NCBI GenBank assembly: GCA_030598625.1
Contig: JAUVPO010000051.1
Location: forward strand, 1 to 9,766
Length of the DNA: 9,766 bases
Direction: 5' to 3'
DNA from: Deferribacteres bacterium
Lineage (GTDB): Bacteria > Nitrospirota > Thermodesulfovibrionia > UBA6902
Part shown: positions 1 through 6,209 of the stretch, one piece after another
Numbering within the stretch: the first letter of the stretch is position 1
Layout: the number at the start of each line of letters is the position of its first letter
Made by a program: the position numbers and the translations under genes
The notes under the pieces: model-generated
The model's database searches: none
Told to the model about the DNA's origin: nothing
Seen by the model: only the letters and a program-made list of their open reading frames with translations

Positions 1-2
1 AA

Positions 3-932
3 AATAATGACCAGATGGGGGCCCTGCATGCAGCCGTAGCTGCCCTGCACAAGTTTGACAGCCACCCGAAGTCAACAGACATTCGGGATGTTACGTGGCA
101 ATGCATAGAGTTGATAGCCAAAATCCCCACTATTATTGCATATAACTACAGTGTTATGAATACAGGTGGTCGTGGTTTCGGTACGATAGTTGAACCGGAA
201 GAAGGATTGAGTACTGCCGAAAATTTTCTGTATATGCTGAATGGAAAGGTCCCCGAGAAATCACTGGCGCATGTCTTCGATATTGCTCTGATTCTTCATG
301 CTGAGCATGGCGGCGGAAACAATTCAACATTTACGGTAAGGACCGTCTCGTCAAGCCTTACTGATACATATATGGCAATATCTTCAGGAATTGCTTCACT
401 TGCAGGTCGCCTTCATGGAGGGGCAAATGAAGCTGTAATCAACATGATGGAGGACCTGAAAAAGAACGTAAAAGACTGGCAGGATCAGGAAGAGATTTAT
501 TCTTATCTTGATGGGATACTGGAAAAAAGATTTAATGACCGCTCCGGGAAAATATACGGGATGGGACATCCTGTATATACAGTATCAGATCCACGGGAAA
601 TAGTATTCAAACATAAAGCGTCAAAACTTGCTGATAGTCTTGGAAGGATTGATGAATTCAGGCTATACGATAAAGTAGCCAGTCTTTCGGTTAAACTCAT
701 TAAGAAAAAGAAAGGGAAAAATGCCTGTCCTAATGTGGACTTTTATTCAGGCTTTGTCTATGATATGCTGGACATTCCGACGGAATTATTCACGCCTATT
801 TTTGCAATGTCCCGTGTTGCCGGGTGGTCTGCTCACAGGATAGAGGAGATTATTCATGGGAGACTCATTCGTCCATCATATGTATCTTCATTGAAAGATG
901 CAAGACACTATATGCCTATGGATAAAAGATAG
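3..932 (+). CDS. gltA: Citrate synthase, C-terminal part (5' end outside window)
   Basis: Condenses acetyl-CoA with oxaloacetate to citrate, the entry step of the TCA cycle, in the cytoplasm. The frame is open to the left edge (codons before the ATG at 15 read Asn-Asn-Asp-Gln), so that ATG is internal. About 305 residues remain of a family usually 430 or so long. Counting from that Met, the expected active-site elements are present: HGGAN (His134), GMGHPVY (His185), DPR (Arg193), VDFYSG (Asp242) and SRVAGW (Arg267). These correspond to the catalytic His/His/Asp triad and substrate arginines of the family. The segment HAEHGGGNNSTFT and GMGHPVY (instead of the usual GFGHRVY) place it in a divergent branch of citrate synthases. 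A 2-methylcitrate synthase or related acyl-CoA condensing role cannot be excluded. No neighbour shares its pathway, and a 675-base gap separates it from lpxB. Confidence 0.93.
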   Translation, partial: NNDQMGALHAAVAALHKFDSHPKSTDIRDVTWQCIELIAKIPTIIAYNYSVMNTGGRGFGTIVEPEEGLSTAENFLYMLNGKVPEKSLAHVFDIALILHAEHGGGNNSTFTVRTVSSSLTDTYMAISSGIASLAGRLHGGANEAVINMMEDLKKNVKDWQDQEEIYSYLDGILEKRFNDRSGKIYGMGHPVYTVSDPREIVFKHKASKLADSLGRIDEFRLYDKVASLSVKLIKKKKGKNACPNVDFYSGFVYDMLDIPTELFTPIFAMSRVAGWSAHRIEEIIHGRLIRPSYVSSLKDARHYMPMDKR

Positions 933-1002
933 CTTCCCGGCTATATAACAAACTCTTTATAGATACGGTTCCGGTAGAATAATAAAAGCAATAATCATAT
1001 AG

Positions 1003-1020
1003 AACAAGCTGTTATTTTTT
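1003..1020 (+). terminator. Weak terminator-like hairpin downstream of gltA
   Basis: AACA (1003-1006) and TGTT (1010-1013) can form a 4-bp stem with a 3-base loop, followed by A and six T. The stem is short and AT-rich, so this is only a possible intrinsic terminator for the citrate synthase transcript, about 75 bases past its stop. Confidence 0.2.
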
Positions 1021-1077
1021 GTAGTATCGCATATCGACTAAAATACGAAAGAAGAAAATCCTTTCTATTTTTCCCAT

Positions 1078-1207
1078 GGATCATTTTTGCACGATAGATA
1101 GCTGTGCCGGTCTTGTCATTATGAAGGTGTGGTAATCGAAAAAAAGAAAAGATGTAGCTAATAATAGTCAGCAATATTTGAGTGCAGCTATCTATCGCAA
1201 ATCATCC
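1078..1207. repeat. 130-bp element with long imperfect terminal inverted repeats (MITE-like or structured RNA)
   Basis: The left arm (1078-1104) and right arm (1185-1207) are reverse complements over 22 pairs. The core GATAGATAGCTG (1093-1104) pairs perfectly with CAGCTATCTATC (1185-1196). Outside it, GC (1089-1090) pairs with GC (1197-1198), ATTT with AAAT, and GGAT (1078-1081) with ATCC (1204-1207). There is one mismatch (1082/1203) and two 2-base bulges on the left (1087-1088 and 1091-1092). Two wobble pairs and one G-C extend the core inward. The unpaired middle is 74 bases (1108-1181), A-rich and non-coding. ATCAT also occurs as a direct repeat at 1080-1084 and 1201-1205, as a short target-site duplication would. 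Because these bases also belong to the inverted repeat, the two readings cannot be separated here. Confidence 0.45.
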
Positions 1208-1388
1208 CTTTTCAAAATATTTCGATAGTGCATATTCTGGCAGGTAATTACCGGCATTCAGACGTGTCCCGACCTGAAGATTAACGTATGAAATGTTGCA
1301 TAAAAAAGAAAAATTCAAATCGTTTAGAACTGTAAGTTTTCAATAGTTTTTTAGCAAAATTCAAAAACAAGAGTATAGAGAAATATGA

Positions 1389-1418
1389 ATAACAGCTAAG
1401 TGCCTATAGAAATATAAT
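1389..1418 (+). promoter_or_regulatory. Candidate sigma-70-type promoter for the lpxB operon
   Basis: A perfect TATAAT (1413-1418) is preceded, after an 18-base spacer, by ATAACA (1389-1394), which matches four of six positions of the -35 consensus. Transcription would begin near 1425 and leave a leader of about 180 bases before lpxB. The region is very AT-rich, so a -10 match by chance is quite possible. Confidence 0.35.
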
Positions 1419-1474
1419 ATATATAGTAGTTATCGATGATGTATTAGTGTAAGCCCCCCTGTTATCGGGAGATT

Positions 1475-1558
1475 ATGCTTTCCTGCTTAACCAATTACAG
1501 TTTAAAACTTTTCTTCGAATATAAACAGGAAGCATTTTTTTTAATGCTTATGCGCATT
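1475..1558 (+). promoter_or_regulatory. Overlapping alternative hairpins in the lpxB leader (attenuator-like)
   Basis: Four short segments are complementary in sequence. Segment 1, ATGCTTTCCTG (1475-1485), pairs with segment 2, CAGGAAGCAT (1526-1535), with one bulged T. Eight T (1535-1542) follow directly, as in an intrinsic terminator. Segment 2, AAGCATT (1530-1536), can instead pair with segment 3, AATGCTT (1543-1549). Segment 3, AATGC (1543-1547), can pair with segment 4, GCATT (1554-1558). The 1:2, 2:3 and 3:4 pairings are mutually exclusive in the manner of an attenuator. No leader peptide with a ribosome site is visible and the 1:2 loop is long (40 bases), so a regulatory function is inference. 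Confidence 0.3.
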
Positions 1559-1607
1559 CCCCTGTTCTTATTATAAGGGAGCAACATTTGAATTAACCCC
1601 TCAATTA

Positions 1608-2750
1608 ATGATATTTTATGTGGTGTCGAAAAAAGTTATGATAAGTGCCGGAGAGGCCTCCGGGGAGCTGTACGGCGCCATGTTAAGCAGGGAAGTAAAA
1701 AAGCTCTGGCCTGATATACAGATATTCGGCATCGGCGGTCCTCAAATGGAAAGTGAAGGGGTGGACCTTATAGCAAGGATTTCCGGCGTAATCGGTTTTA
1801 CCGAGGCAGTAAGACATTTAGGGGAAATAAGAAGGATTTTTAAAAAGGCGAAAGAAGCCCTGATTAATAAAAAGCCCGATATCCTCATTCTCATAGACTA
1901 CCCTGATTTCAATATGGCCCTCGCGAAAAAGGCAAAGGCCGCGAAAATCCCCATCCTTTATTATGTCAGCCCCCAGGTCTGGGCGTGGCGCTCGGGAAGA
2001 GTAAAAAAGCTCGCCTCTCTTGTAAATAAGGTTGCCGTTATCTTTCCTTTTGAGGTGGAATGTTATAAAGGGTCAGGACTTCAATGTGAATTTGTGGGCC
2101 ATCCCATTGCGGAGACCATAAATATTACAAAGACAAAAGAGGAGTTAAAAAGAGATTTAGGAATCGATCCTCATAAGCCCGTAATATCACTTCTCCCGGG
2201 AAGCAGGCCTGTTGAGCTACAGAGGCATTTGCCCCTGATCCGGGAAGTCGCCGCAAAAATCCATGAAGAGCTTCCAGGGTTTCAAATAGTGTTTCCTCTT
2301 GCAAAAGGAGCGGAATTAAATGAAGAATTAATGGACTACATTACTGTTTTTAAAAACCGCACAAGGGAAGCTGTTGCCTGCTCCGAGGTTATAGCCGTGG
2401 CATCGGGTACGGTGACTCTTGAGGCGGCGCTTTTGGGCGCCCCGATGGTAGTGTTTTACAAGCTTTCCCCGGTTACATTTTATCTCGTCAAGCTTTTGGT
2501 AAAGAACAGGTTTGCGGCTCTCGTTAACCTCCTGTCCGGCAAAGAGATCGTTGTGGAATTGCTGCAGAAAGACGCGAATCCCGCCGGGATCTTTTCAGAG
2601 TTGAAGAGAATACTGAAAGACCGGACTTACAGAAATAATATGATTTCCAACTTGAATAGAATTGGAGAGACCCTGAAGGACAAAAGACCGTCGGTAAGGG
2701 TGGCTTCAATGATTGGAGAAATAGCGGGATGGAACAACGCAAGCACTTAA
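1608..2750 (+). CDS. lpxB: Lipid-A-disaccharide synthase LpxB
   Basis: A GT19 glycosyltransferase that joins UDP-2,3-diacylglucosamine to 2,3-diacylglucosamine-1-phosphate (lipid X), forming the beta-1,6 disaccharide of lipid A. It is a peripheral protein of the inner membrane. The 380 residues match the usual family length. Recognisable motifs in order: SAGEASGE (13-20), GIGGPQM (41-47), IDYPDFN (96-102), SPQVWAWR (121-128), VGHPI (163-167), LLPGSR (195-200), ASGTVTLEAALLGAP (265-279) and NLLSGKE (307-313). The start is uncertain: no Shine-Dalgarno sequence stands close to ATG 1608, and GTG 1620, GTG 1623 or ATG 1638 would also keep the GEASGE loop. The frame closes upstream with TAA at 1542-1544. 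It is the first gene of a lipid A cluster, 66 bases ahead of waaA, with a long structured leader. Confidence 0.96.
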   Translation: MIFYVVSKKVMISAGEASGELYGAMLSREVKKLWPDIQIFGIGGPQMESEGVDLIARISGVIGFTEAVRHLGEIRRIFKKAKEALINKKPDILILIDYPDFNMALAKKAKAAKIPILYYVSPQVWAWRSGRVKKLASLVNKVAVIFPFEVECYKGSGLQCEFVGHPIAETINITKTKEELKRDLGIDPHKPVISLLPGSRPVELQRHLPLIREVAAKIHEELPGFQIVFPLAKGAELNEELMDYITVFKNRTREAVACSEVIAVASGTVTLEAALLGAPMVVFYKLSPVTFYLVKLLVKNRFAALVNLLSGKEIVVELLQKDANPAGIFSELKRILKDRTYRNNMISNLNRIGETLKDKRPSVRVASMIGEIAGWNNAST

Positions 2751-2816
2751 TTATCTATAGGTTACAAATAGAAACCGGCAATTACAAATCTCTTTATACG
2801 TCCCTGTCTGAATAAG

Positions 2817-4121
2817 ATGCTGCCTCTGTATAATCTCCTGTCCTTCATAGCTCTCCTTTTATATTTTCCGTGGCTTCTCTTTAAAAAGGGACCTGAAAAC
2901 AGGCGCATATTTATCAGCGAACGTCTCGGCGCGTCAAAATACAACCAAACGGATATATGGGTCCACGCGGTTTCCGTGGGAGAGGTGCTGGCCTGTCTGC
3001 CGTTCCTGAAAAAATTGAGGAAAGAATTTCCGGGCAGAAAAATTACACTTTCCACAACAACGTACACGGGGCAGAAGATCGCGCATGAAAGATTCCCTGA
3101 AGCCGACAGGATAATGTATATGCCGATAGACACGGGGTTATGCGTAAGAAGGGCTGTTAACATGTTAAGACCTGAAATATTCATAACAATAGAAACCGAG
3201 TTGTGGCCTGCATTGTTTCTGGCCCTGAAGAAGACCGGTTCCCGTGTTATAATTCTGAACGGCAGGATATCGAACAGGTCTTTTAGAGGTTATAAGAAGA
3301 TAAGGCCTATTATGAAAAAATTTCTGTCTAATGTCGATTCTTTCTGCATGCAGGGGGAGGGGGATGCCGAAAGGATAATCGCCCTCGGCGCTGAGAGCCG
3401 GAAGGTCAGCATTATAGGAAATTTCAAGTTTGATATTGATTTTGATTCAGTGACCCCACTGACACTGGCCTGGCTTGAGCCGGTTAAGGGCGGAATCCTC
3501 CTTGCTGCCAGCACTCACAGGGGAGAAGAAGAAATAATTCTTGATGCGTACAAATCTATTAAAAATAAAGTTAAAGGAATAAAGCTCATAATTGCGCCGA
3601 GACATCCCGAACGATTTGATGAGGCAGCGGAACTTATAGAGAAAAAAGGAATCGGATACATCAGGCGTTCGCAAATAAGACCGGGACTGGCTGTCCACGG
3701 TCATTCATCAGATAAAACCGGCAACGGACACCGGACACCGGATAATGGATTCCCCGATATAATACTGATGGATACGATCGGGGAGTTATCAAGGGTTTTT
3801 TCTAAAGCAGCCGTGGCGTTCATCGGGGGGAGCCTCGTTCCTCTGGGAGGGCACAATGTTATGGAGCCGGCATACTGGTCCAGGCCTATAATCTTCGGTC
3901 CCTATATGGATAATTTCCCGATTGCCGGGGAGTTTCTCGACAGGTCCGCTGCCCTTCAGGTAAAGGATTCAAAGGATATTTCAGAGGCGACAATTGAACT
4001 GCTGACAGACCCTGAAAAGGCCCTGGTCATGGGGCGGAATGCCAGGGCAATAGTAGATAAAAACACCGGTGCGGTAAAAAAGGCGATTGATATTGTAAAG
4101 GATTACCTTGGGACTGTTTAG
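2817..4121 (+). CDS. waaA: 3-deoxy-D-manno-octulosonic acid (Kdo) transferase WaaA
   Basis: A GT30 enzyme that moves Kdo from CMP-Kdo to lipid IVA, acting at the cytoplasmic face of the inner membrane. A hydrophobic N-terminal helix (about residues 4-22) is the membrane anchor typical of the family. Visible motifs: WVHAVSVGE (48-56, with Glu56 the likely catalytic base), STTTYTGQ (69-76), MYMPIDTG (100-107), ETELWPALF (126-134), LNGRISNRS (147-155), GNFKFD (201-206), APRHPERF (260-267), and the nucleotide-sugar segment GGSLVPLGGHNVMEPAYW (337-354). How many Kdo units it adds cannot be read from sequence. Residues about 293-311 form a polar Gly/His-rich linker that includes two copies of a 7-base repeat in the DNA. 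The start lacks an obvious ribosome site, but the frame has a stop at 2769-2771 and no ATG, GTG or TTG between it and 2817. Confidence 0.96.
   Translation: MLPLYNLLSFIALLLYFPWLLFKKGPENRRIFISERLGASKYNQTDIWVHAVSVGEVLACLPFLKKLRKEFPGRKITLSTTTYTGQKIAHERFPEADRIMYMPIDTGLCVRRAVNMLRPEIFITIETELWPALFLALKKTGSRVIILNGRISNRSFRGYKKIRPIMKKFLSNVDSFCMQGEGDAERIIALGAESRKVSIIGNFKFDIDFDSVTPLTLAWLEPVKGGILLAASTHRGEEEIILDAYKSIKNKVKGIKLIIAPRHPERFDEAAELIEKKGIGYIRRSQIRPGLAVHGHSSDKTGNGHRTPDNGFPDIILMDTIGELSRVFSKAAVAFIGGSLVPLGGHNVMEPAYWSRPIIFGPYMDNFPIAGEFLDRSAALQVKDSKDISEATIELLTDPEKALVMGRNARAIVDKNTGAVKKAIDIVKDYLGTV
4097..4102 (+). promoter_or_regulatory. Ribosome binding site of lpxK, deciding its TTG start
   Basis: AAAGGA lies five bases before TTG 4108, inside the 3' end of waaA. 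The lpxK frame has a TAA at 4096-4098, so the gene cannot start further upstream. The next ATG in frame lies beyond the ATP-binding loop. TTG 4108 is therefore the only sensible common start codon. Confidence 0.75.
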
Positions 4122-5121
4122 CGCAATTTACAGACTGGGACTGGCATGTAAAAGGTTTAGTTGCAGAAAACCGGACAGGCTTCCGGCAAAGGTCATCAGC
4201 ATAGGCAATCTGACCCTTGGCGGAACAGGTAAGACACCTGCCGTAATCGCGGTGGCGCGGGAAGCAAAAAAAAGAGGGCATAACACTTGTGTACTGACAA
4301 GGGGTTATAAGGGAAAGACAGGCGGTATCAGCTTTGTCAGCAGAGGAGCCGGCCCGTTGATGACCCCGCTTGAGTCAGGAGACGAAGCCTGCATGATGGC
4401 GGAGAAGCTAAAAAGGGTCACGATAGTTAAGGGCAAAGACAGGTTCAGTGCCGGCATCGCGGCATTCGACAATGCCCGGCGTGCGGATGCCTGTCAGGAT
4501 CCGGATCTCTTTATACTCGATGACGGATATCAGCACTGGAAACTTCACAGGGACATAGATATTCTTCTTATTGATGCCACGAATCCTTTCGGGAACGAAA
4601 GACTCTTTCCTGAAGGCACACTGAGAGAGCCGTTCAGCGCTATGAAGCGGGCACATATCATATTAATAACAAAAGCCGATATGGTCGCACAGGGTGAAAT
4701 TACGGAGATAACCCACAAGATAAAAAAATATAATCCTGATGCCCCCGTCTTCTCATCATCTTACAGCCCGGCAGGCCTGATAAACATTTCAGGGGAAAAA
4801 AGAAGCGTTGATTCATTGCGAGATAAAAGAATTTACGCCTTTTCAGGCATTGCGAATCCAGCCTATTTCAGGTCCTTACTGATTTCAAGCGGCGCTCAAA
4901 TAGAAAAATTCAGGAAATTCAGAGACCACTTCAATTACAGGATGAAAGATATAGATGAAATAAAAAAGGAGGCATCGGGACTGGAGATCATCACTACGGA
5001 AAAAGACCTTGTGAAACTGAAAGAACTGACAATTCAGGGAAACATCTTTGCGCTTAAAATCGAATTTTCCGCTGATAATGAGTTTTATGATGATCTTTTC
5101 AAAATAGTAGACCAAAATTGA
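4108..5121 (+). CDS. lpxK: Tetraacyldisaccharide 4'-kinase LpxK
   Basis: Phosphorylates the 4' position of the tetraacyl disaccharide-1-phosphate made by LpxB, giving lipid IVA, the acceptor for WaaA. It is an ATP-dependent P-loop enzyme at the inner membrane. The short N-terminal helix (about 1-17) fits the family's membrane-associated start. Motifs: Walker A GNLTLGGTGKT (33-43), LTRGYKGK (63-70), SGDE (90-93), KGKDRF (108-113), LDDGYQHWKLHRDID (137-151), EGTLREP (169-175), TKAD (188-191) and RDHFNY (272-277). By motif position, Asp92 and His274 correspond to the catalytic Asp/His pair described for Aquifex LpxK. The 337 residues are normal for the family. The gene starts with TTG and overlaps waaA by 14 bases, which suggests translational coupling. 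It is the last gene of the lipid A cluster; an 82-base gap with a weak terminator follows. Confidence 0.95.
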   Translation: MGLFSAIYRLGLACKRFSCRKPDRLPAKVISIGNLTLGGTGKTPAVIAVAREAKKRGHNTCVLTRGYKGKTGGISFVSRGAGPLMTPLESGDEACMMAEKLKRVTIVKGKDRFSAGIAAFDNARRADACQDPDLFILDDGYQHWKLHRDIDILLIDATNPFGNERLFPEGTLREPFSAMKRAHIILITKADMVAQGEITEITHKIKKYNPDAPVFSSSYSPAGLINISGEKRSVDSLRDKRIYAFSGIANPAYFRSLLISSGAQIEKFRKFRDHFNYRMKDIDEIKKEASGLEIITTEKDLVKLKELTIQGNIFALKIEFSADNEFYDDLFKIVDQN

Positions 5122-5129
5122 GCGATTTG

Positions 5130-5156
5130 GGATAAAATAATCTGTCCGATTTTTTT
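5130..5156 (+). terminator. Weak intrinsic terminator candidate after lpxK
   Basis: GGATA (5130-5134) can pair with TGTCC (5143-5147), including one G-T wobble, around an 8-base loop. GA and seven T (5150-5156) follow. The placement, 9 bases after the lpxK stop, is right for the end of the lipid A transcript, but the stem is short. Confidence 0.3.
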
Positions 5157-5203
5157 ATAGTTATGTAATCAGAAGTAATGTTAATTCTTTAAGGAGGGCC
5201 GCA

Positions 5204-5602
5204 ATGATAAAAAATATCAACGTTAAGACCGGATCAAGGATCGAGTTTGTAAATATTACATCCGATCTCCAGAAGATCGTTAGTGAGTCAGGGGTGAGGA
5301 ACGGCGTTTGTCATGTTTATATCCCTCACACAACGGCGGGTGTGACAATTAACGAAGGGGCGGACCCTTCTGTTGTTGAGGACATCGTATCGACTCTCAA
5401 TAAGCAGGTTCCCCACATATCCGGTTACCTTCACGCAGAGGGGAACTCCGACGCGCATATAAAAACTTCCCTTGTCGGCTCTTCCGAGAGTATTTTTATA
5501 GGCGGGGGGAAATTACTTCTTGGAACGTGGCAGGCCGTATTCTTCTGCGAATTCGACGGCGCGCGGAACAGGACGGTTATGGTGAAAGTGATGGGGGATT
5601 AA
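5204..5602 (+). CDS. YjbQ/UPF0047 family protein
   Basis: A small cytoplasmic beta-rich protein of the widespread UPF0047 family. Escherichia coli YjbQ has been described with weak thiamine-phosphate synthase activity, and the true role in most bacteria is unsettled. At 132 residues it has normal length. The family signature is complete: PHTTAGVTINEGADPSV (41-57), HAEGNSDAHIKTSLVGSS (77-94) and LGTWQAVFFCEFDGARNR (106-123). The His, Glu and Asp residues in these segments form the presumed metal or ligand pocket. The start is well supported: AAGGAGG at 5191-5197 stands six bases from ATG 5204. No thiamine gene or TPP riboswitch sequence is visible nearby, so context does not support a dedicated thiamine role. 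The macro-domain gene follows after 67 bases on the same strand and may share the transcript. Confidence 0.93.
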   Translation: MIKNINVKTGSRIEFVNITSDLQKIVSESGVRNGVCHVYIPHTTAGVTINEGADPSVVEDIVSTLNKQVPHISGYLHAEGNSDAHIKTSLVGSSESIFIGGGKLLLGTWQAVFFCEFDGARNRTVMVKVMGD

Positions 5603-5611
5603 TTCTTATGA

Positions 5612-5627
5612 CTGGTTTTAAAACCGG
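5612..5627. promoter_or_regulatory. Near-perfect 16-bp palindrome between yjbQ-like and macro genes
   Basis: CTGGTTTTAAAACCGG is self-complementary except for one T-G position, with a perfect 12-base core GGTTTTAAAACC (5614-5625). It has no room for a hairpin loop, so a protein-binding site is more likely than an RNA stem. It sits 42 bases before the macro-domain start codon. Function unknown. Confidence 0.3.
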
Positions 5628-5669
5628 AGAATGATGTAATCTGCAAAAAATTGTTTAAAGGAGATTGTT

Positions 5670-6200
5670 ATGGAAGTCAGGATCAACCGGGGCGTTTTAT
5701 CATTGGCGGAGGGGGATATTACAACACAGGACACCGACGCAATAGTTAATGCCGCAAACAAGGGCCTTCGCGGAGGCGGAGGCGTTGACGGCGCGATCCA
5801 CAGGGCAGGCGGAAAGCGGATACTTGATGAGTGCATAAAAATAGGGGGCTGTGAAACAGGCGAGGCTGTTATTACAACAGGAGGAAACCTGAAGGCAAAG
5901 TATGTAATCCATACCGTAGGCCCCGTTTACAGGGACGGGCTTCATAATGAACCGAAGCTTCTTGAGAATGCTTATTGGAACAGCCTGAAGGTTGCGGCGG
6001 AAAACGGCTTGAAAAGCATTGCGTTTCCCTCTATCAGTACAGGAGCCTATGGCTATCCATTGGAACAGGCAGCGGAAATTGCCGTCAATACGGCAATTTC
6101 CTATTTGAAAGAACATGCAGACATAGGACTTATCCGCTTTGTGCTTTTCGGGCAACATGCCCTTGATGTTTATGAGAAAAAATTAAGCCATCTGTCTTAG
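5670..6200 (+). CDS. Macro-domain protein, MacroD/YmdB-like (O-acetyl-ADP-ribose deacetylase type)
   Basis: A stand-alone macro domain of 176 residues that should bind ADP-ribose. Relatives of the MacroD/YmdB class hydrolyse O-acetyl-ADP-ribose and remove mono-ADP-ribose from acidic protein residues in the cytoplasm. The signature is complete: GDIT (15-18), DAIVNAANKGLRGGGGVDGAIHRAGG (23-48, with Asn27/Asn30 and the Gly-rich catalytic loop with Asp40), CETGEAV (61-67), KYVIHTVGPVY (77-87) and the phosphate loop SISTGAYGYP (121-130). AAAGGAG at 5657-5663, six bases before ATG 5670, supports the start. No ADP-ribosyltransferase toxin gene lies beside it, so a DarTG-type antitoxin role is not indicated. 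It ends nine bases before the convergent membrane-protein gene, with no terminator hairpin between them. Confidence 0.93.
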   Translation: MEVRINRGVLSLAEGDITTQDTDAIVNAANKGLRGGGGVDGAIHRAGGKRILDECIKIGGCETGEAVITTGGNLKAKYVIHTVGPVYRDGLHNEPKLLENAYWNSLKVAAENGLKSIAFPSISTGAYGYPLEQAAEIAVNTAISYLKEHADIGLIRFVLFGQHALDVYEKKLSHLS

Positions 6201-6209
6201 GTCCGCGGA

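Larger units (their letters stand above)
933..1607. other. Long AT-rich intergenic region between gltA and lpxB
   Basis: This stretch of 675 bases carries no convincing gene: reading frames are short (20 codons or fewer), lack ribosome sites and resemble nothing known. It is visibly richer in A and T than the flanking genes. From left to right it holds a weak hairpin with a T run (1003-1020), a long imperfect inverted repeat (1078-1207), a 10-base palindrome GGTAATTACC (1243-1252), a promoter-like pair (1389-1418) and a set of overlapping hairpins ahead of lpxB (1475-1558). No tRNA, rRNA or riboswitch core could be recognised. Confidence 0.7.

Noticed and set aside
1076..1135. ATG frame of 19 codons inside the gltA-lpxB gap
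   Set aside because: No ribosome site, very short, and it overlaps the left arm of the inverted repeat. Chance is sufficient.
1261..1290. ACCTGA-like sequence suggesting a TPP riboswitch
   Set aside because: The other conserved parts of the thiamine element are absent, and no thiamine gene follows.
1288..1335. ATG frame of 15 codons with a Cys-Cys pair
   Set aside because: No ribosome site and no supporting feature. It is not evidence of a small protein.
2762..3184. Open frame of 140 codons on the minus strand opposite the start of waaA
   Set aside because: Antisense to conserved WaaA motifs, with no ribosome site or recognisable domain.
5700..6158. Open frame of 152 codons on the minus strand inside the macro-domain gene
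   Set aside because: It lies wholly antisense to a clear macro domain, has no ribosome site and its translation resembles no protein. It is a shadow frame.
5670..6200. DarG-type antitoxin of a DarTG system
   Set aside because: There is only a single MacroD-type domain, with no DarG C-terminal domain and no DarT-like gene on either side.
6202..6209. TCCGCGGA palindrome between the macro and membrane-protein genes as a bidirectional terminator
   Set aside because: Only eight bases, no loop and no T run on either strand.
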